Assembly (NCBI GenBank): GCA_004194705.1
Contig: SADC01001325.1
Span: 248,001 to 312,000, forward strand
Direction: 5' to 3'
DNA: 64,000 nt
Source of the DNA: Ditylenchus dipsaci
Taxonomy: Eukaryota; Nematoda; Chromadorea; Rhabditida; Anguinidae
Shown here piece after piece: positions 23,664 to 35,200 of the stretch (position 1 is the stretch's first letter; the number at the start of each line of letters is the position of its first letter). The notes under the pieces are model-generated. The model did no database searches and was not told where the DNA came from. It was given only the letters and a program-made list of their open reading frames with translations. The translations under genes and the position numbers were made by a program.

Positions 23664-24405
23664 CAGTCAAATCCAGTGTTCTCAATAGTCAGAGGCAGAA
23701 TGGAAAGTCAGAATGAAATTCAAAATTCTGACAGTCAGAAAGCGCGGGAAATTATTCTGACTTTCAGAAATGAGAGTCAGAAAAAAAGTCGATCAGATCA
23801 CGCTGTTTTTTCCGTGTCTGATCGTCATTTCTGAGAGTCAGAAAGAGTCTGACAGTCAGAATAATTTCCCGCGCTTTCTGACTGTCAGAATTTTTGAATT
23901 TCATTCTGACTTTCCATTCTGCCTCTGACTATTGAGAACACTGGTCAAATCTCGATATATAGTGGCCCCCACCTCAAGTTCGTTCCCACCTAGGGTCTGA
24001 CACTTTTTTTAACCCTGTTTTTGAAATAATTTATCGATTCTGTTTTGACAGTCTGGTCGCAAATATCGTAAGGATTCCGATTTTGCCGATCGTTTTTTAA
24101 TAACTAAATAGTTTTTGCATTTAAAAAGCAAAACCTCGATATAGTGGCCCTCTAATTTTTTTAAGGACGATTTCTAATTTTCTCTAATTTTTTTAAGGGG
24201 GCCACTATATCGAGGTTTTGCTTTTTAAATGCAAAAACTATTTAGTTATTAAAAAACGATCGGCAAAATCGGAATCCTTACGATATTTGCGACCAGACTG
24301 TCAAAACAGAATCGATAAAATATTTCAAAAATTGGGTTAAAAAAAGTGTCGGACCCTAGGTGGGAACGAACTTGAGGGGGGGGGCACTAAATCGAGGTTT
24401 GACTG
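23664..24405. mobile_element. pogo-like foldback interrupted by a hAT-like element
   Basis: Begins CAGTCAAATC after TA (23,662-23,663), resumes at 23,944 with GTCAAATCTCGATATA, and ends with the inverse GAGGTTTGACTG at 24,405. The long arms carry the CTAGGGTCYGACAC and TTTTGCCGATCG blocks, inverted about a centre near 24,160. These blocks recur at 33,540-33,893 and 61,735-62,370. Confidence 0.85.
23674..23943. mobile_element. hAT-like foldback (GTCAGA arms), nested
   Basis: 270 bp, near-perfect palindrome. Ends CAGTGTTCTCAATAGTCAGA and inverse; 8-bp duplication GTCAAATC on both sides (23,666-23,673 and 23,944-23,951). The arms are built of GTCAGAA/TTCTGAC units. It inserted into the left end of the pogo-like element. 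Confidence 0.93.
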
Positions 24406-24419
24406 TATTTAAAAATAGA

Positions 24420-26270
24420 GATTCATGGCTGCATGTTGATCCAAAAAATATTAAATTTTACGGTTGAAAAACCACTGATAGATACACTTCTTTTGATATT
24501 TACTTCAGGAAATCAGTAATTTACTGGGGAAAATCAGTATTTTGGGGTGGGTTTTTAGTTACAGTCAATTGAAATTGAGTGGGGGTTTATATCAAAATTT
24601 AGCCAAAATTCAATTTTATGTATATTTCCATTGATCTTGAAATTTTCACTTATGTTGCTTCCATTCAACAAGTTGGTTGCCAATTATTTGGCAGCGGTCA
24701 TTTATTTAAAAAAAAATAGTATGGTAACTGTGATGGTACAGCTTTCTCAGCAGCAACAACACTAGTTGTTATCCACCCTTTTTGCATTTATTTTGTTTGA
24801 AAGCGTTATAAACATCACCGAAAATAGCCCTTTTGAGATTGTTGTGTTAGCATGACCAGTAGTAGTCTCCCTGCTTACCCGAAAAAATAGTTTATTTGTT
24901 TTTGTTGTTAGGTGTGTGTACAAAAGTTCTTCTTTTCTTTCTTCTTTCACCAACATTCAATCATGAACATCCACCCCCAATGCAAAAAAGACAGGAGGAG
25001 ATGATACAAAATAAAAATAGAATAAACTCTAGCAGTGCTCTCTCTTCCATGCACTCTCCCTTTCAACCGCTGCTTTTTTGTGGGAAAGAGAGGTACTGAC
25101 TGGCACAAGCTGGCTGCCTCACCATAGCTGGACACCCCCTTCCACCACTGGGGATGACCACAGGGGCACATGCCTCCACCTGCCCCATATATCCCTTTCG
25201 CTATGGAATTTGTGCAAGGGTTGCAGTTAGTTTTGTAAAGTTTTTGCATGTTAGAGCATAATTAGTCTTGAATTTTATATCACACATTTGTGTATAATTG
25301 TGTATACTTTACTAATAATTGAAGATATATGCTTGTCTAATTCTTCCTGTAATTTGATTGAGATAGAATGTTTGATAGTCATTCTCCTCTTTAAACGTCG
25401 GTATCATTTTAGATTATTTTACATTTGTTTTACAATCCGACAAAATCTACTGTTATTACTACTCCCCAAAAGGGAAAAGTATGAAAGAAGACAGAAAAAT
25501 TATTTGGTTCAAACTTTTACCTCGGGGTTGAGATGGAAACGTGTTCAGTCCGGGAGGCGCATTTCATAATTTTTGCAAATCATGTTAAAACGTCGCCTTT
25601 GTAATTTTATGCTCTAAATGCAATAAAACCTTTGTTTTCTGACCCTTTCACAAAAATAATCCATTTTTTTGAAAAAATAATTTTGACTACAAATTTGACC
25701 AAAACCTTCATTTACCTTGGTCCCCCAAGGGAAAATATCAGATTTCAGTCAAAAATTTATTTTTCGAAAAATTAAATTTTTATGTTAGAAAATGTCAGAA
25801 AACAACGTTTTTATCGTTTTTAGAGTGTGAGAATTACTTAGGAGATATTTTAACATCATTTACGGAAAATTGTGAAATGTGCAACCGCATCCCCCCCCCC
25901 CCCCCGGACTAAATAAGTGCCATGAGATGTATTCTCTCTCTGATGTTCACCCCCTATCTAATTAGCCCCTCCTCTCTATACTTTGTGGGGCAGATTTAAA
26001 ATTTCACAGAGCTGTTTTTGCGTTTTATACAGTGTCGTAAAAAAAGATAACAGTTGACTTTCATACAATTCGATATCTTAATGGCAAAAATGTTAGCAAA
26101 TAGATCTTTAAAAGAAAGACGGGTGGAATCGGAATCCCTGAGATTTTTTGAGCTGGACTGATAAAGCTCATTCGACGAAACCTCAAGATAATCAAGGGAA
26201 AATTTGTTTAAACCTAGGCGGAAACAAACTTTAGGAGGGAGATGCACTACCGAGAATCAACTGTAAGTGA
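24420..26270. other. Intergenic, with a CAG/CTG-rich island at 24,725-25,235
   Basis: The island contains ACTGGCACAAGCTGGCTGCC and other unique, GC-richer text in an AT-rich setting. Frames of 64-105 aa overlap on both strands without splice logic. Positions 25,590-25,860 contain a CCTTGGTCCCCCAAGGG string, and 25,891-25,904 is a C run. Confidence 0.4.
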
Positions 26271-26276
26271 AGACTA

Positions 26277-26462
26277 CAGTCAAACCTCGATAATCCGCCA
26301 CCCAGCTAAACCGCCACCCTCGATAAACCGCCCCCTCGATAAGCCCGATTTGGTTGGCCGTCAGAGAAACTCAACAAAGTTTACCCCCGCTAAACCGCCA
26401 CCTCGATAATCCGCCACCCTCGGATCGGTCCCATGAGGTGGCGGATTATCGAGGTTTGACTG
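26277..26462. mobile_element. pogo-like MITE (CCGCCACC arms)
   Basis: 186 bp; CAGTCAAACCTCGATAATCC and inverse; TA borders. Arms of GATAATCCGCCACC / GGTGGCGGATTATC. Confidence 0.88.
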
Positions 26463-26499
26463 TAGTATTTTTGTGTAAAAGCATGTGAAAGTTGATTTC

Positions 26500-26980
26500 A
26501 ACTGAGTGTTCAATTGTGTTGTTGTTATCCAGTTGTTGTTGCTACCAGTAAAAAGAATATCGAATTGCGAAAAGTAGTAGAAGTAGCTATTTTGAGTAGT
26601 AGTTGTTGCTGTTGGATAGTTGCTGTCCGGTCTTCCTCGAATCCACTTGTTTTCTTTTTTTTCTCTTTTGGGGTGAGAGCGAGGAGTGGACAGCCATTCC
26701 TTTGTTGTGCTCCTCGGGATCTCTCTTTCCGCAAATCAACTGCTGCAGCTATTTCGGTACCTATGGCCGCCAGATGAACCTGTCCTCCTCTTTGTGCTGT
26801 TTTTGTCCATTTGGTCAACAACAGGAGGGGAAGTGTTGGTGTGTGTTCTTATTGTGCTGCTACTCCATGCATGCATCTTTTGTGGGTTTCAGAGGAAGGC
26901 TAGTAGTAACGGGGTGGTAGTAGTAACTTGCACAGGTTGTTCCACCAGCAACCGACTCTGAACTTTAATGAACTTTATTG
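26500..26980. other. CTG/TTG-rich non-coding island
   Basis: GC-richer block with GTTGTTGCTG and AGTAGTAGT text. Open frames exist on both strands (87-105 aa) but none has a supported start, domain or splice junction. Similar in flavour to 21,080-21,860, 24,725-25,235, 27,860-28,100 and 30,820-31,220. Confidence 0.35.
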
Positions 26981-27014
26981 TTTAATCCACTCGATCACTG
27001 AAATTTTTGTTTAA

Positions 27015-27244
27015 AAGACCATGCTCACGGTGATCTGGTGGTTCCCGCCCATTAAATTTTTTCCTAATCGTTTGATTTAAGCACGAATTTTTTTTATTGA
27101 GTTTCTAACAAAACTAAACTTGAAATTAAATTCTAGACCTAGTTTTGTTGAAAACCAAGTTAAAAAATACCAAAAGAAGATCAATGGTTAGGACAAATTT
27201 TTTTAATTGGCAGGGAATCACCAGACCACCGTGAGCATGGCCCT
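27015..27244. mobile_element. TTAA foldback with matched C-type arms
   Basis: Left border TTAA, end AAGACCATGCTCACGGTGAT; right arm complementary (CACCGTGAGCATGGCCCT). Core hairpin with TTCCTAATCG and AGACCTAGTTTTGTTG. The right border is GTAA, one base off TTAA. Confidence 0.75.
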
Positions 27245-27249
27245 GTAAT

Positions 27250-28350
27250 TAAGTAAGTGCGTTTATTTAAATTGTTAGATTAAAGGCCTATATAGCCGTA
27301 TAAAAGTGCGTTATAAATTATAATAAAACCTCAAATTGAAATGCGCCCTCAAAAGTTTGAATATCACCATTAAATTTACTTTTTTCACCCTCAAATTTTT
27401 CATTGCCATTTTTATTATCATTTTTATTGTATTTTCGTGTAGCCCTAGATCTTGCCTTTCTAATAAGCTACTTAAATTTTTTAGATGATTTGCAAAATCT
27501 AGAGATCAAGACGTTTTAAAAAGAGATTGAGAAAAGAAAATTCAGCGTTTTTCTTTTTTTTTTTAACTTTTTGATTTCTAGATTTCGCAAAATATTTAAC
27601 AAACTTACATACCTCACTAAAAATCCAAGATCAAAATATTTTTAAAAAATACGACAAAACTTCAAAGAAAAGTGGAAATATAAAATTTCGGGTTGATAAA
27701 GTGTTTGAGGAAAAAATTCAGACTTTTGAGGGTTCAGTTACGACCTTACAACAAGTATACAGAGTCATATTGACCAAGCAGGAAACAACAACGCCTTAAT
27801 TTCGTTTGTTTTTGCGTTTTTAGTAAATCAGTTAAGCCATTAAGTTAACTGTGTAGCAGAAGTATTATATATATGCCTGCTATCCATCCATTTTCCCTCC
27901 ACACAACCCATCCATCTGTATGTGTAGTTTAAAATAGGAGAAGGAGCAAAAAATGAGTGGCGACTGGCACAAAGTGACCAGTGGCCAAGCACCCTGCTTG
28001 GTGCCAGCCACCCCCAGCCAGCAAGCTTCCTGCTCCTTTAAATGACCAAGCTGTGTGAGAAGAACATCCTTTTTATTTTTTCATTTTTTCAGCTCAAAGA
28101 TAGGCAGCAGGGCAGCAAAAAGGCAAATAAATGAAAAGAGTAGTTACAAAAAGAGTAAAGACTATTTGGAAACAGCGAATCATAACAACACAATATAATT
28201 GATCTAACTACTTATATCGGCAGACTGGGCAAGTATATATATTACATAGGGTATTGCAGAAATTTTCTAGCACTTTGAAAAGGGCACACCCATGAAACAA
28301 GCGGTTTTTTAAAATTTCTATTCTTCACTAGTTTTGCGTCGAATCTTATA
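27250..28350. other. Intergenic; CAG-rich island at 27,860-28,100
   Basis: 27,950-28,050 contains an inverted pair around GGCCAAGCACCCTGCTTGGTGCC and repeated CAGCCA. The remainder is AT-rich, with no supported exon. Confidence 0.4.
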
Positions 28351-28364
28351 TTGGTGATCTCGGA

Positions 28365-29285
28365 CAGTGTTTTCAAAAATCACACTATCACACTTGGTCA
28401 CACTTACTTCATTTATCCTTTTCTCACAAATTTTGTTTTCGTATTTCGGATATTTTTGTACCGTTTTGTAGCTGAGATAATTCTCTATCGATTTACAGGT
28501 CAAATATTTCGGTGGAATTCAAATGCGACAATTCCACACCAAAATCACACTAAAAATCACACTTTGTCACTAAAAGTGTGATTTTAAATAGGGTTGGCCT
28601 CCCTCCCCCCCCCCCCCCCCCCCCCCGCTTTTCGACCAAATTTTCCTTATACCTCCCCCCCGCTCCTCCCCCGCAAAAAAATCGGCCACCTCCCCCCGTT
28701 TCTCCCCCCGCTCCCAAAATCACCCCCCGTCACCCCCCGCAAAAAATCCCAGTCGAAAAAAGCTCTCGGATGAGGTCATTTTCAGAAGGGCAGCCGAGAA
28801 GGGTCAAGATTTATCGAACCAGAGGAGTGGCAATATCGTAGCTTTGACTTCAAAAGTGTTTCAAAAGCCTTCAGATTCATTCTAGACTGCTGTTTCAAAA
28901 ATTTTCAGTCCCGAGGCTTGTAAATTAATCACGCACCCCCGCCACTGCCCCCCGCTCACAGCTTCCTCCCCCCCGCTCCTCCCGCCGCAAAAAAAATTGG
29001 CCACCTCCCCCCGCTTCTCCCCCCCGCAAATTTTTTTAGTCTAATCTCACCCCGCACCCCCAAAGCGGGGGGGGGGGGGAGGCCAACCCTAATTTTAAAG
29101 TCACACTTGGCGTGATTTTGTCAAAAATTATTTAAAATTGGGCTGTTTGACCACTGAATCGATAGAGAAATATCTCAGCTACAAATTGGTACAAAAATAT
29201 CTAAAATATGAAAACAAAACTTATGAGAAAGGGTAGGTGAAGTTAGTGTGACCAAAAGTGTGAGGTGTGATTTTTGAAAACACTG
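28365..29285. mobile_element. hAT-like element (GTGTGA arms)
   Basis: 921 bp including a nested insert. Ends CAGTGTTTTCAAAAATCACA and inverse; 8-bp duplication ATCTCGGA at 28,357-28,364 and 29,286-29,293. Arms contain repeated TCACACTT / AAGTGTGA. The first ten bases (CAGTGTTTTC) are identical to those of the autonomous hAT at 48,897. Confidence 0.93.
28589..29091. mobile_element. Nested C-rich MITE, TAGGGTTGGCC ends
   Basis: 503 bp inside the previous element. Ends TAGGGTTGGCCTCCC and inverse; 8-bp duplication ATTTTAAA (28,581-28,588 and 29,092-29,099). Arms are (CCTCCCCCC)-type with long C/G runs. The TAGGG start plus 8-bp duplication fits an Ac-like hAT end. Confidence 0.9.
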
Positions 29286-29388
29286 ATCTCGGATCACCAA
29301 CGAGCAAAACATTAAATGATGCTCACGTTTTTCAGTTATGGACTTTGCAAGCAATGTAACTTTATGCGAACATTAACAGGCGAAAATA

Positions 29389-29979
29389 GGGAGGAGAAGA
29401 ATGGGCCATTTAAGCCAAAGAATTATTCAAATTTCATTCCGTGTCGTCCCAAAAATGTCAAACTTGCATTTCTAATAAAACACACGTCAAACAATATAAA
29501 AAGCGCAAGATCAAGAACAGGGAAACATAGTGCTTAAAAATTATAAAAAAAACTAGCCACAGGTTTTGCTATAAAAATTGTCACCTGTTAAAAACTGTCT
29601 AAATTGTCAAAACAGTCAACTTTTGATTTAAAGAACCCTCGATTTAACGAAACTCTCGTTTTAACGAACATTTTTGCCGGTCCCCAAGGGTTCGTTAAAT
29701 CGAGAGTTGCCTGTATAAATCTTGGTTTTCGGCCAAGATCTTGGCCAAGATCTTGATTGGCCGTTTTCAAAAATCTTGCTCTTGGTCTTGGTCAAAATTT
29801 CAGCTGAAAATCTTGTCTTGGAATCTTGCTTGGTCCCCACTTTCTGTCTCTAGTCCAATGTAAATTGCGCCATTTCAAAATGGGCCACGATTTTGAATCA
29901 AACAACAGTTAAAAATTGCCAATAAGTTGGCGCAATTTGAATTGACCCAATTTGAAATTGGCCCATTCTTCTCCTCCCC
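29389..29979. mobile_element. MITE with 9-bp duplication, carrying a CTTGGCCAAGAT fragment
   Basis: Ends GGGAGGAGAAGAATGGGCC and inverse; flanked by GCGAAAATA on both sides (29,380-29,388 and 29,980-29,988). A 9-bp duplication suggests a Mutator-like origin. Positions about 29,415-29,862 match, inverted, the left part of the element at 59,582-60,407, ending exactly at its CTTTCTGTCTCTA terminus. Confidence 0.8.
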
Positions 29980-30064
29980 GCGAAAATATATGGACATCAG
30001 TTTTAGAATCTTTAATCCAAAATAAGAAAACTAATTGAATTTCTTAATTTTTTCATCCCATTAA

Positions 30065-30298
30065 AGGGCCATTGCCGTCTCCGACAACCATTGACCCCGC
30101 CAATTCAAAAAATTTCCTAATCATTGAAGTTCTGTACGGATTTTATAACTTGATTTCTAACAAAACTTTACGTAAAGTTAAATTTTAGGCCTTGTTTTGT
30201 TAAAAGCCAAGCTGAAAAATCCGTACAGAACTTCAATGATTAGGCGAAAAAATGTTTGAATTGACGGGCGAGAGATTAGAACGCGTAACCATGGTGCT
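30065..30298. mobile_element. TTAA foldback, B-type left arm
   Basis: TTAA at both borders. Left arm AGGGCCATTGCCGTCTCCGA; the right arm is different (GCGTAACCATGGTGCT). Near-perfect core hairpin around CCTAATCATTGAAGTTCTGT. Confidence 0.8.
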
Positions 30299-30299
30299 T

Positions 30300-31550
30300 T
30301 AACTGAACGCTCAAAAATTCAGGTGATCATCACGTTATTGGACAGGTTTTCATGTGAAATCTGGCTTTTTTGAAGATCTTAAATCTGATATGGGAATTTG
30401 ATTTTTTAGCCGGAAAATCTATTTTTTTTGATTTTCAAACTTAATGTGAGTGAACATTTTTTGAAATCTAGATTTCTCATTTTATTTCTCATTCTCAATT
30501 TGAGTTTAACTCCAAATAAATTATTTCAGAATTAGTTTTGTTATGGAATCTTTTTGAATAGAAAAATCTTCGCTAAAAATCTGAAAACAGGATCTATGTT
30601 TATATGTTGCACCTACAGCCCACCAATTTGAATTTAGATCTTATTTGACTAATTTGAATCCCCCTTTCTAAATCAGGTATTTATCCTGTGTCATTAGGAT
30701 TAGTTATTGACTTATTATAAATTACTTGATCATGTCCATCAAAATTATTTTTTTTGCGAAAGTGGAAAACGATTTGCTATTCTCTTTTGTTTGAAAGTAA
30801 CTTTTGGTTAAATGATTGAGTTTATTGTTGTTGTGGTGGTGCATGGTTGTGCCATAGAGTGACCACCACCAGCACCAAAGGCACTGCTCAACCTGGCACA
30901 CAACTAACGGCTGGCGGCCTGGCTAGTTGTATGTATGTTTCTTTTTTGGAGGGGGCAGGAAGGGAGACACTGCCTGGGACAACCATCCAGTTGTTGTTGT
31001 TCTGGTGCTGGGGCCAGCCACCTCCCCTTTGTAGGGGACAACTGCTGCTGCTGCTCTTTTAGCTCTTTTTGCAGTGGTTGCTGCTGCCAGCCAGGGAATT
31101 AGAGGGAGACAGTTCGTGCCTGGCTCCGCCCTCCTCCAGCACCACCAATTTGAGTATGTGTGTGTATTGTGGACAGCCTCCATCCCTTTGTGTGGACATG
31201 GTCAGTGAAGGGGCAGGATACCCCCCACAACATTCTGATTTTTGAACAAACTTGAAAAAAAAAGAAAAACGTATTCAGGAATAGTTGGAAATTTTCCTTT
31301 TAGTTTAAGAATTTTCAAAATTGTGTTGTTTAAAAGGGGGAAATATTCAGATGTGGATCTTTTTGAATGATCACCACCATATTGTGTAATTCGCTATGCA
31401 GCCCTGCTACTTACAGCAAAGTTTCCTCTAGTTTTGAGTTGACAAAGTGGACATACCGTATTTCCTTGAATTATCTGCCAGTCTACAATAAGCACCCCGC
31501 TCACTTCAAAAGTCCGTATATCCAGCATCATGCATGCTTTTAATTGCTGG
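30300..31550. other. Intergenic; CTG-rich island at 30,820-31,220
   Basis: The island has ACCAGCACCAAAGGCACTGC, repeated TTGTTGTTG and CTGCTGCTGC. No splice-consistent exon was found. It lies about 1-1.4 kb upstream of the first recognised exon of the zinc-finger gene, so an untranslated exon or promoter is possible. Confidence 0.4.
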
Positions 31551-31556
31551 TTTTTC

Positions 31557-31789
31557 GGCCCTATCCCTCAATGGGGGGGGGGTTTGCCTTGGTTCCCCCT
31601 GTTGTTGTTTTTTTGTTAGTTTTTAGGTTAAGGCTCAGGCACAACTAGGCCAGCGTATGTTAGGACGGACTTAAACATGAGTCTAAAAAACGTTTAAGTC
31701 CGTCCTAACATACGCTAACCTACCTCGCCTAAGCCTAAAAATCACAAAAAAAAACAACAGGGGACCGAGGCAAATTCCCCCCGCTCCCC
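31557..31789. mobile_element. GGCCCTATCCC foldback element, copy 2
   Basis: Starts GGCCCTATCCCTCAATGGGG; 8-bp duplication GGTTTTTC (31,549-31,556 and 31,790-31,797). Interior shares the GGCCAGCGTATGTTAGGACG inverted pair with copy 1. Confidence 0.88.
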
Positions 31790-32271
31790 GGTTTTTCGGT
31801 CTTCTTAATTCCCACAAGTTGTACCAATTCCGATTTTTAAAATTTTTAATGTGCATCCAGAAATTTTGAGATCGACACAAAAATTTTCTCATTTTTAGGA
31901 GATCAAAAAAGCAAGCATGGTGGCTTACTAGAGAAAGTACGGTAAATAAGTTCCATAAACAGCATGTATGGTGGTGGTTTTTTTGGCATTCTCTACTAAT
32001 AAATATTTTTTCAATAAGCAAAATTTGAATCAGTGTGTACTGTATGTGAGTATATGTTCTACTTCTCTTTATTGTTGTTTTTCTCATTTCTGCTGTTGAT
32101 GCTGCTTTTGAATCGTTTAAAACAGAGACAGTAGAAAAGAACAAACGCCTGTATTAGTTGTTGTTGACTGCTTTTTTAGTTAATGTTTATCTTAAAAAAA
32201 AAAGAAATTTGTTTTTTAAATGCCCCATTGACCTCTTTTGTTACAATGATAATAATTTATCTTTTTTTCAG

Positions 32272-35200
32272 GAGCAGCTGCACTAGTAATAGAAGTATTG
32301 TGGTTGTTGCTATTGAGGTGATGGTTGTGCAAGTGGCAACCTCCTATTCCTCTAGTAGCAGCAAACCATGTGTGCCACCGTCCCCCATGCTTCTCACCCT
32401 CAATACCACCACCCATGGCGGGGGAGGAGGCAGTGAGGGAGGCACTAGCAGCACCAGCAGCAAGAGCATTTCTCCACATGACGACGAATTGGTATTTTTC
32501 TCAAGAACATACAAAATATTTAATTTTATATGCGTTCGTGGTTGCATAAAAATATATTAGAATACTCTAAACTAATTTTTCACTGGTTTTGATGAGTGTC
32601 AAAGTGAATAGGCGTTGGCATTTACACTGTGTTCTGTGAATTAGTAGGTCATATTCCACTGTTGATCTGATTTAGTTTAAAAACTTAGTTTTGGCTCATT
32701 TATAAACGTTGTCGTCGTCATCGGCGTTATCGTTGGAAAAAATGTTTTATAATTGCGTTTTTACGCCAACGACGACGACAATGACGACCCTTTTATAAAA
32801 AATCCAACGACAACGCCAGCGATAACGAAATTTTTTCTTTCAATTGGAGAAGTTTTGCATTTTCAGTCAAGATTTCGATGTGAAACGTGTGGGAAATCCT
32901 GTGCTCCTTCTTTCTCCTTCATTATTCCAACGACAACGTTTATAAATGAGCCATTAGGATTTTTATCACAAAGTTAATTCTCAGTGCCCTGGATTAGACC
33001 CACAAAAAACCAAATTGAAATAAAGAAACTCTGGTATGCGTACGTTTTCACTCATCCACATTTATAGGCTAGACTCGCTATGGGAGTATAAGGCCATTTT
33101 TTTTACAAAATTAAAGATTCCTAAATTAGAAAGTTTAATTTTTTTATCTTGTTAAGCGGAAATTTTTTTTTCAGAAGGTGATTTTAAATTATTTTAAGAA
33201 GTATTTTTTAAGTCATTTTATGATTAAGCTGTAGCTATATGTTGTTGGTAATTTAAGTGAGAGACATTCTTAAAGGGCCGTCGTCGACATTGCCGTCTAC
33301 GACAACGGCTGTCCCCGCCAATTCGAAAAAATTTCTCAATCATAAAATTTGTGTACGGGGTTTTTAACTTGGTTTCTAACTTTACCTGAAATTAAATTTC
33401 AGGCCTTGTTTTGTCAGAGACCAAGTTAAAAAATCCGTACAGAAGTTCAATGATTAGTCGAAAAGATTTAAATTGGCGGGACAATTCAAAACAGGTGGCA
33501 ATGGCCCTTTAACGACTCCACCTCAAGTTCGTTCCCCCACTAGAGTCCGACACCTTTTTAAGCTGATTTTAAAAGCACTTTTTCAGTTCTGTTTCCACAG
33601 TATGGTCGCAAATGTCTCTAAAATTCCGATTTAAACGCTTTTAAAAATAGCAAACCTCGATTTAACGACCCCTTTTTTAAATTAGAGGGTCGTTAAATCG
33701 ATGTTTTGCTTTTTTGAGAGCAAAAGCTTCAGGTTTTTGAAAAACGATCGGCAAAATCGGAATCCTTGCGATATTTGCGACCAGACTGTAGAGACAGAAC
33801 TGACAAAGTACTTTTAAATTCAGCTTAAAAAAGTGTCGGACTCTATGTGGGGAACGAACTTGAGGTGGGGGTCATTAAATCGAGGTTTGACTGTACATGC
33901 ATATTTACACATGTTATTGTTGCAGGATTTGAGTGATTCTGGTGAAGAACCCCCCACCTCAGTAGCTCATCCTAGAAATAACAAAAGCGAGAAATCATTG
34001 TCACCTGAAAACTTGGTAAGACTTGTTGATTTTGTGTTATTGTTAGAAAATATATTTTGTGGCAGGAGCTCATTGAAAAAATCCCTAAAAACAGTAGTTT
34101 AAGCTCTATTTCGCGTGTTTTAGCTTAAAACTTTCCAGGACTGAAACGTAAAGAAGTATGAATACCAGAATTTCTCTAAGCATCAAGTTCCAGTTATCAA
34201 AACTAAGTTCGAACTCTTTTTGGGGTATCTTGGTATTTTTCAAACTGAATTTCTTTCGTTACCTACCAGGTCAAAAATGTGAAGATTTGGTCAACAATTT
34301 TTTCCATAAACTGGCTTTTTCCTTTTATGACACGTTTTCTACACGTTTAAAACACAAGAAGTGCTTAAAAAAAAGTTTCAAGTTTTATCGAAAAAAAAGT
34401 TTCAGCCTGTTCTGGTATCAATCGCCAGATCCGTAAAGGCAGTTTAGGACACGCTATTAAGGCTTATTATTATTTTTAGACGGATCGTGAACAAATGAGA
34501 TAGCAGAAGATTATCTTTTCTTCGTTATTTAGCATAGTTTTGACATTTCGGTGTTGGGTGTCAGCAAAATTTTACAAAAAACCAACTTAAATCTGAATTT
34601 GATCTAGTGTACTCGACAAAAAAATAATTTATGGCAGTTAGTTGCCCAACGCAAGGAAGGCAATAAATAAATAAGTTGGTTTACAGTTGAATGTGCATGC
34701 ACACTCCAACGGAAGCAGTATTTGTGATGCTAGCAGTAGTAGTGCAAGCTCATCCACAGCCAATATCCCCCACCAGCCTGCTTACTATTCCACAAAAGAG
34801 GGCCACAGTCAGTCAGAGGCCCACCATCATCACCATAATCAACAACACCAACTGCTTCTCTCGCCTCCCTACCTTTTGAGGAGGTGGCCGAGGGGAGAGC
34901 CAGATGCCGTCCAGCCACCAACACCCCTCCTGTTCATCCATGCCCAACGCCAAGTCCTCCCCCTCCAGCAGCTCCACTGAGGAGAGTAGTGGAGGGCTAG
35001 GCATTGAGAAGCGCCACAAATGTGACATTTGCGGCAAAGGGTTCCCATACATGTCCATACTCGAGTCCCACAAAAGGTGCCATACTGGAGAAAAACCGGT
35101 GAGTTGTCTTTGCTACCTGAATGTGTTGACTAAAAGTTGTTATGCATTGCAGTTTTCCTGCCATTTCTGCGACAAGAAGTTTGCCCAGAAAGCCACTTTG

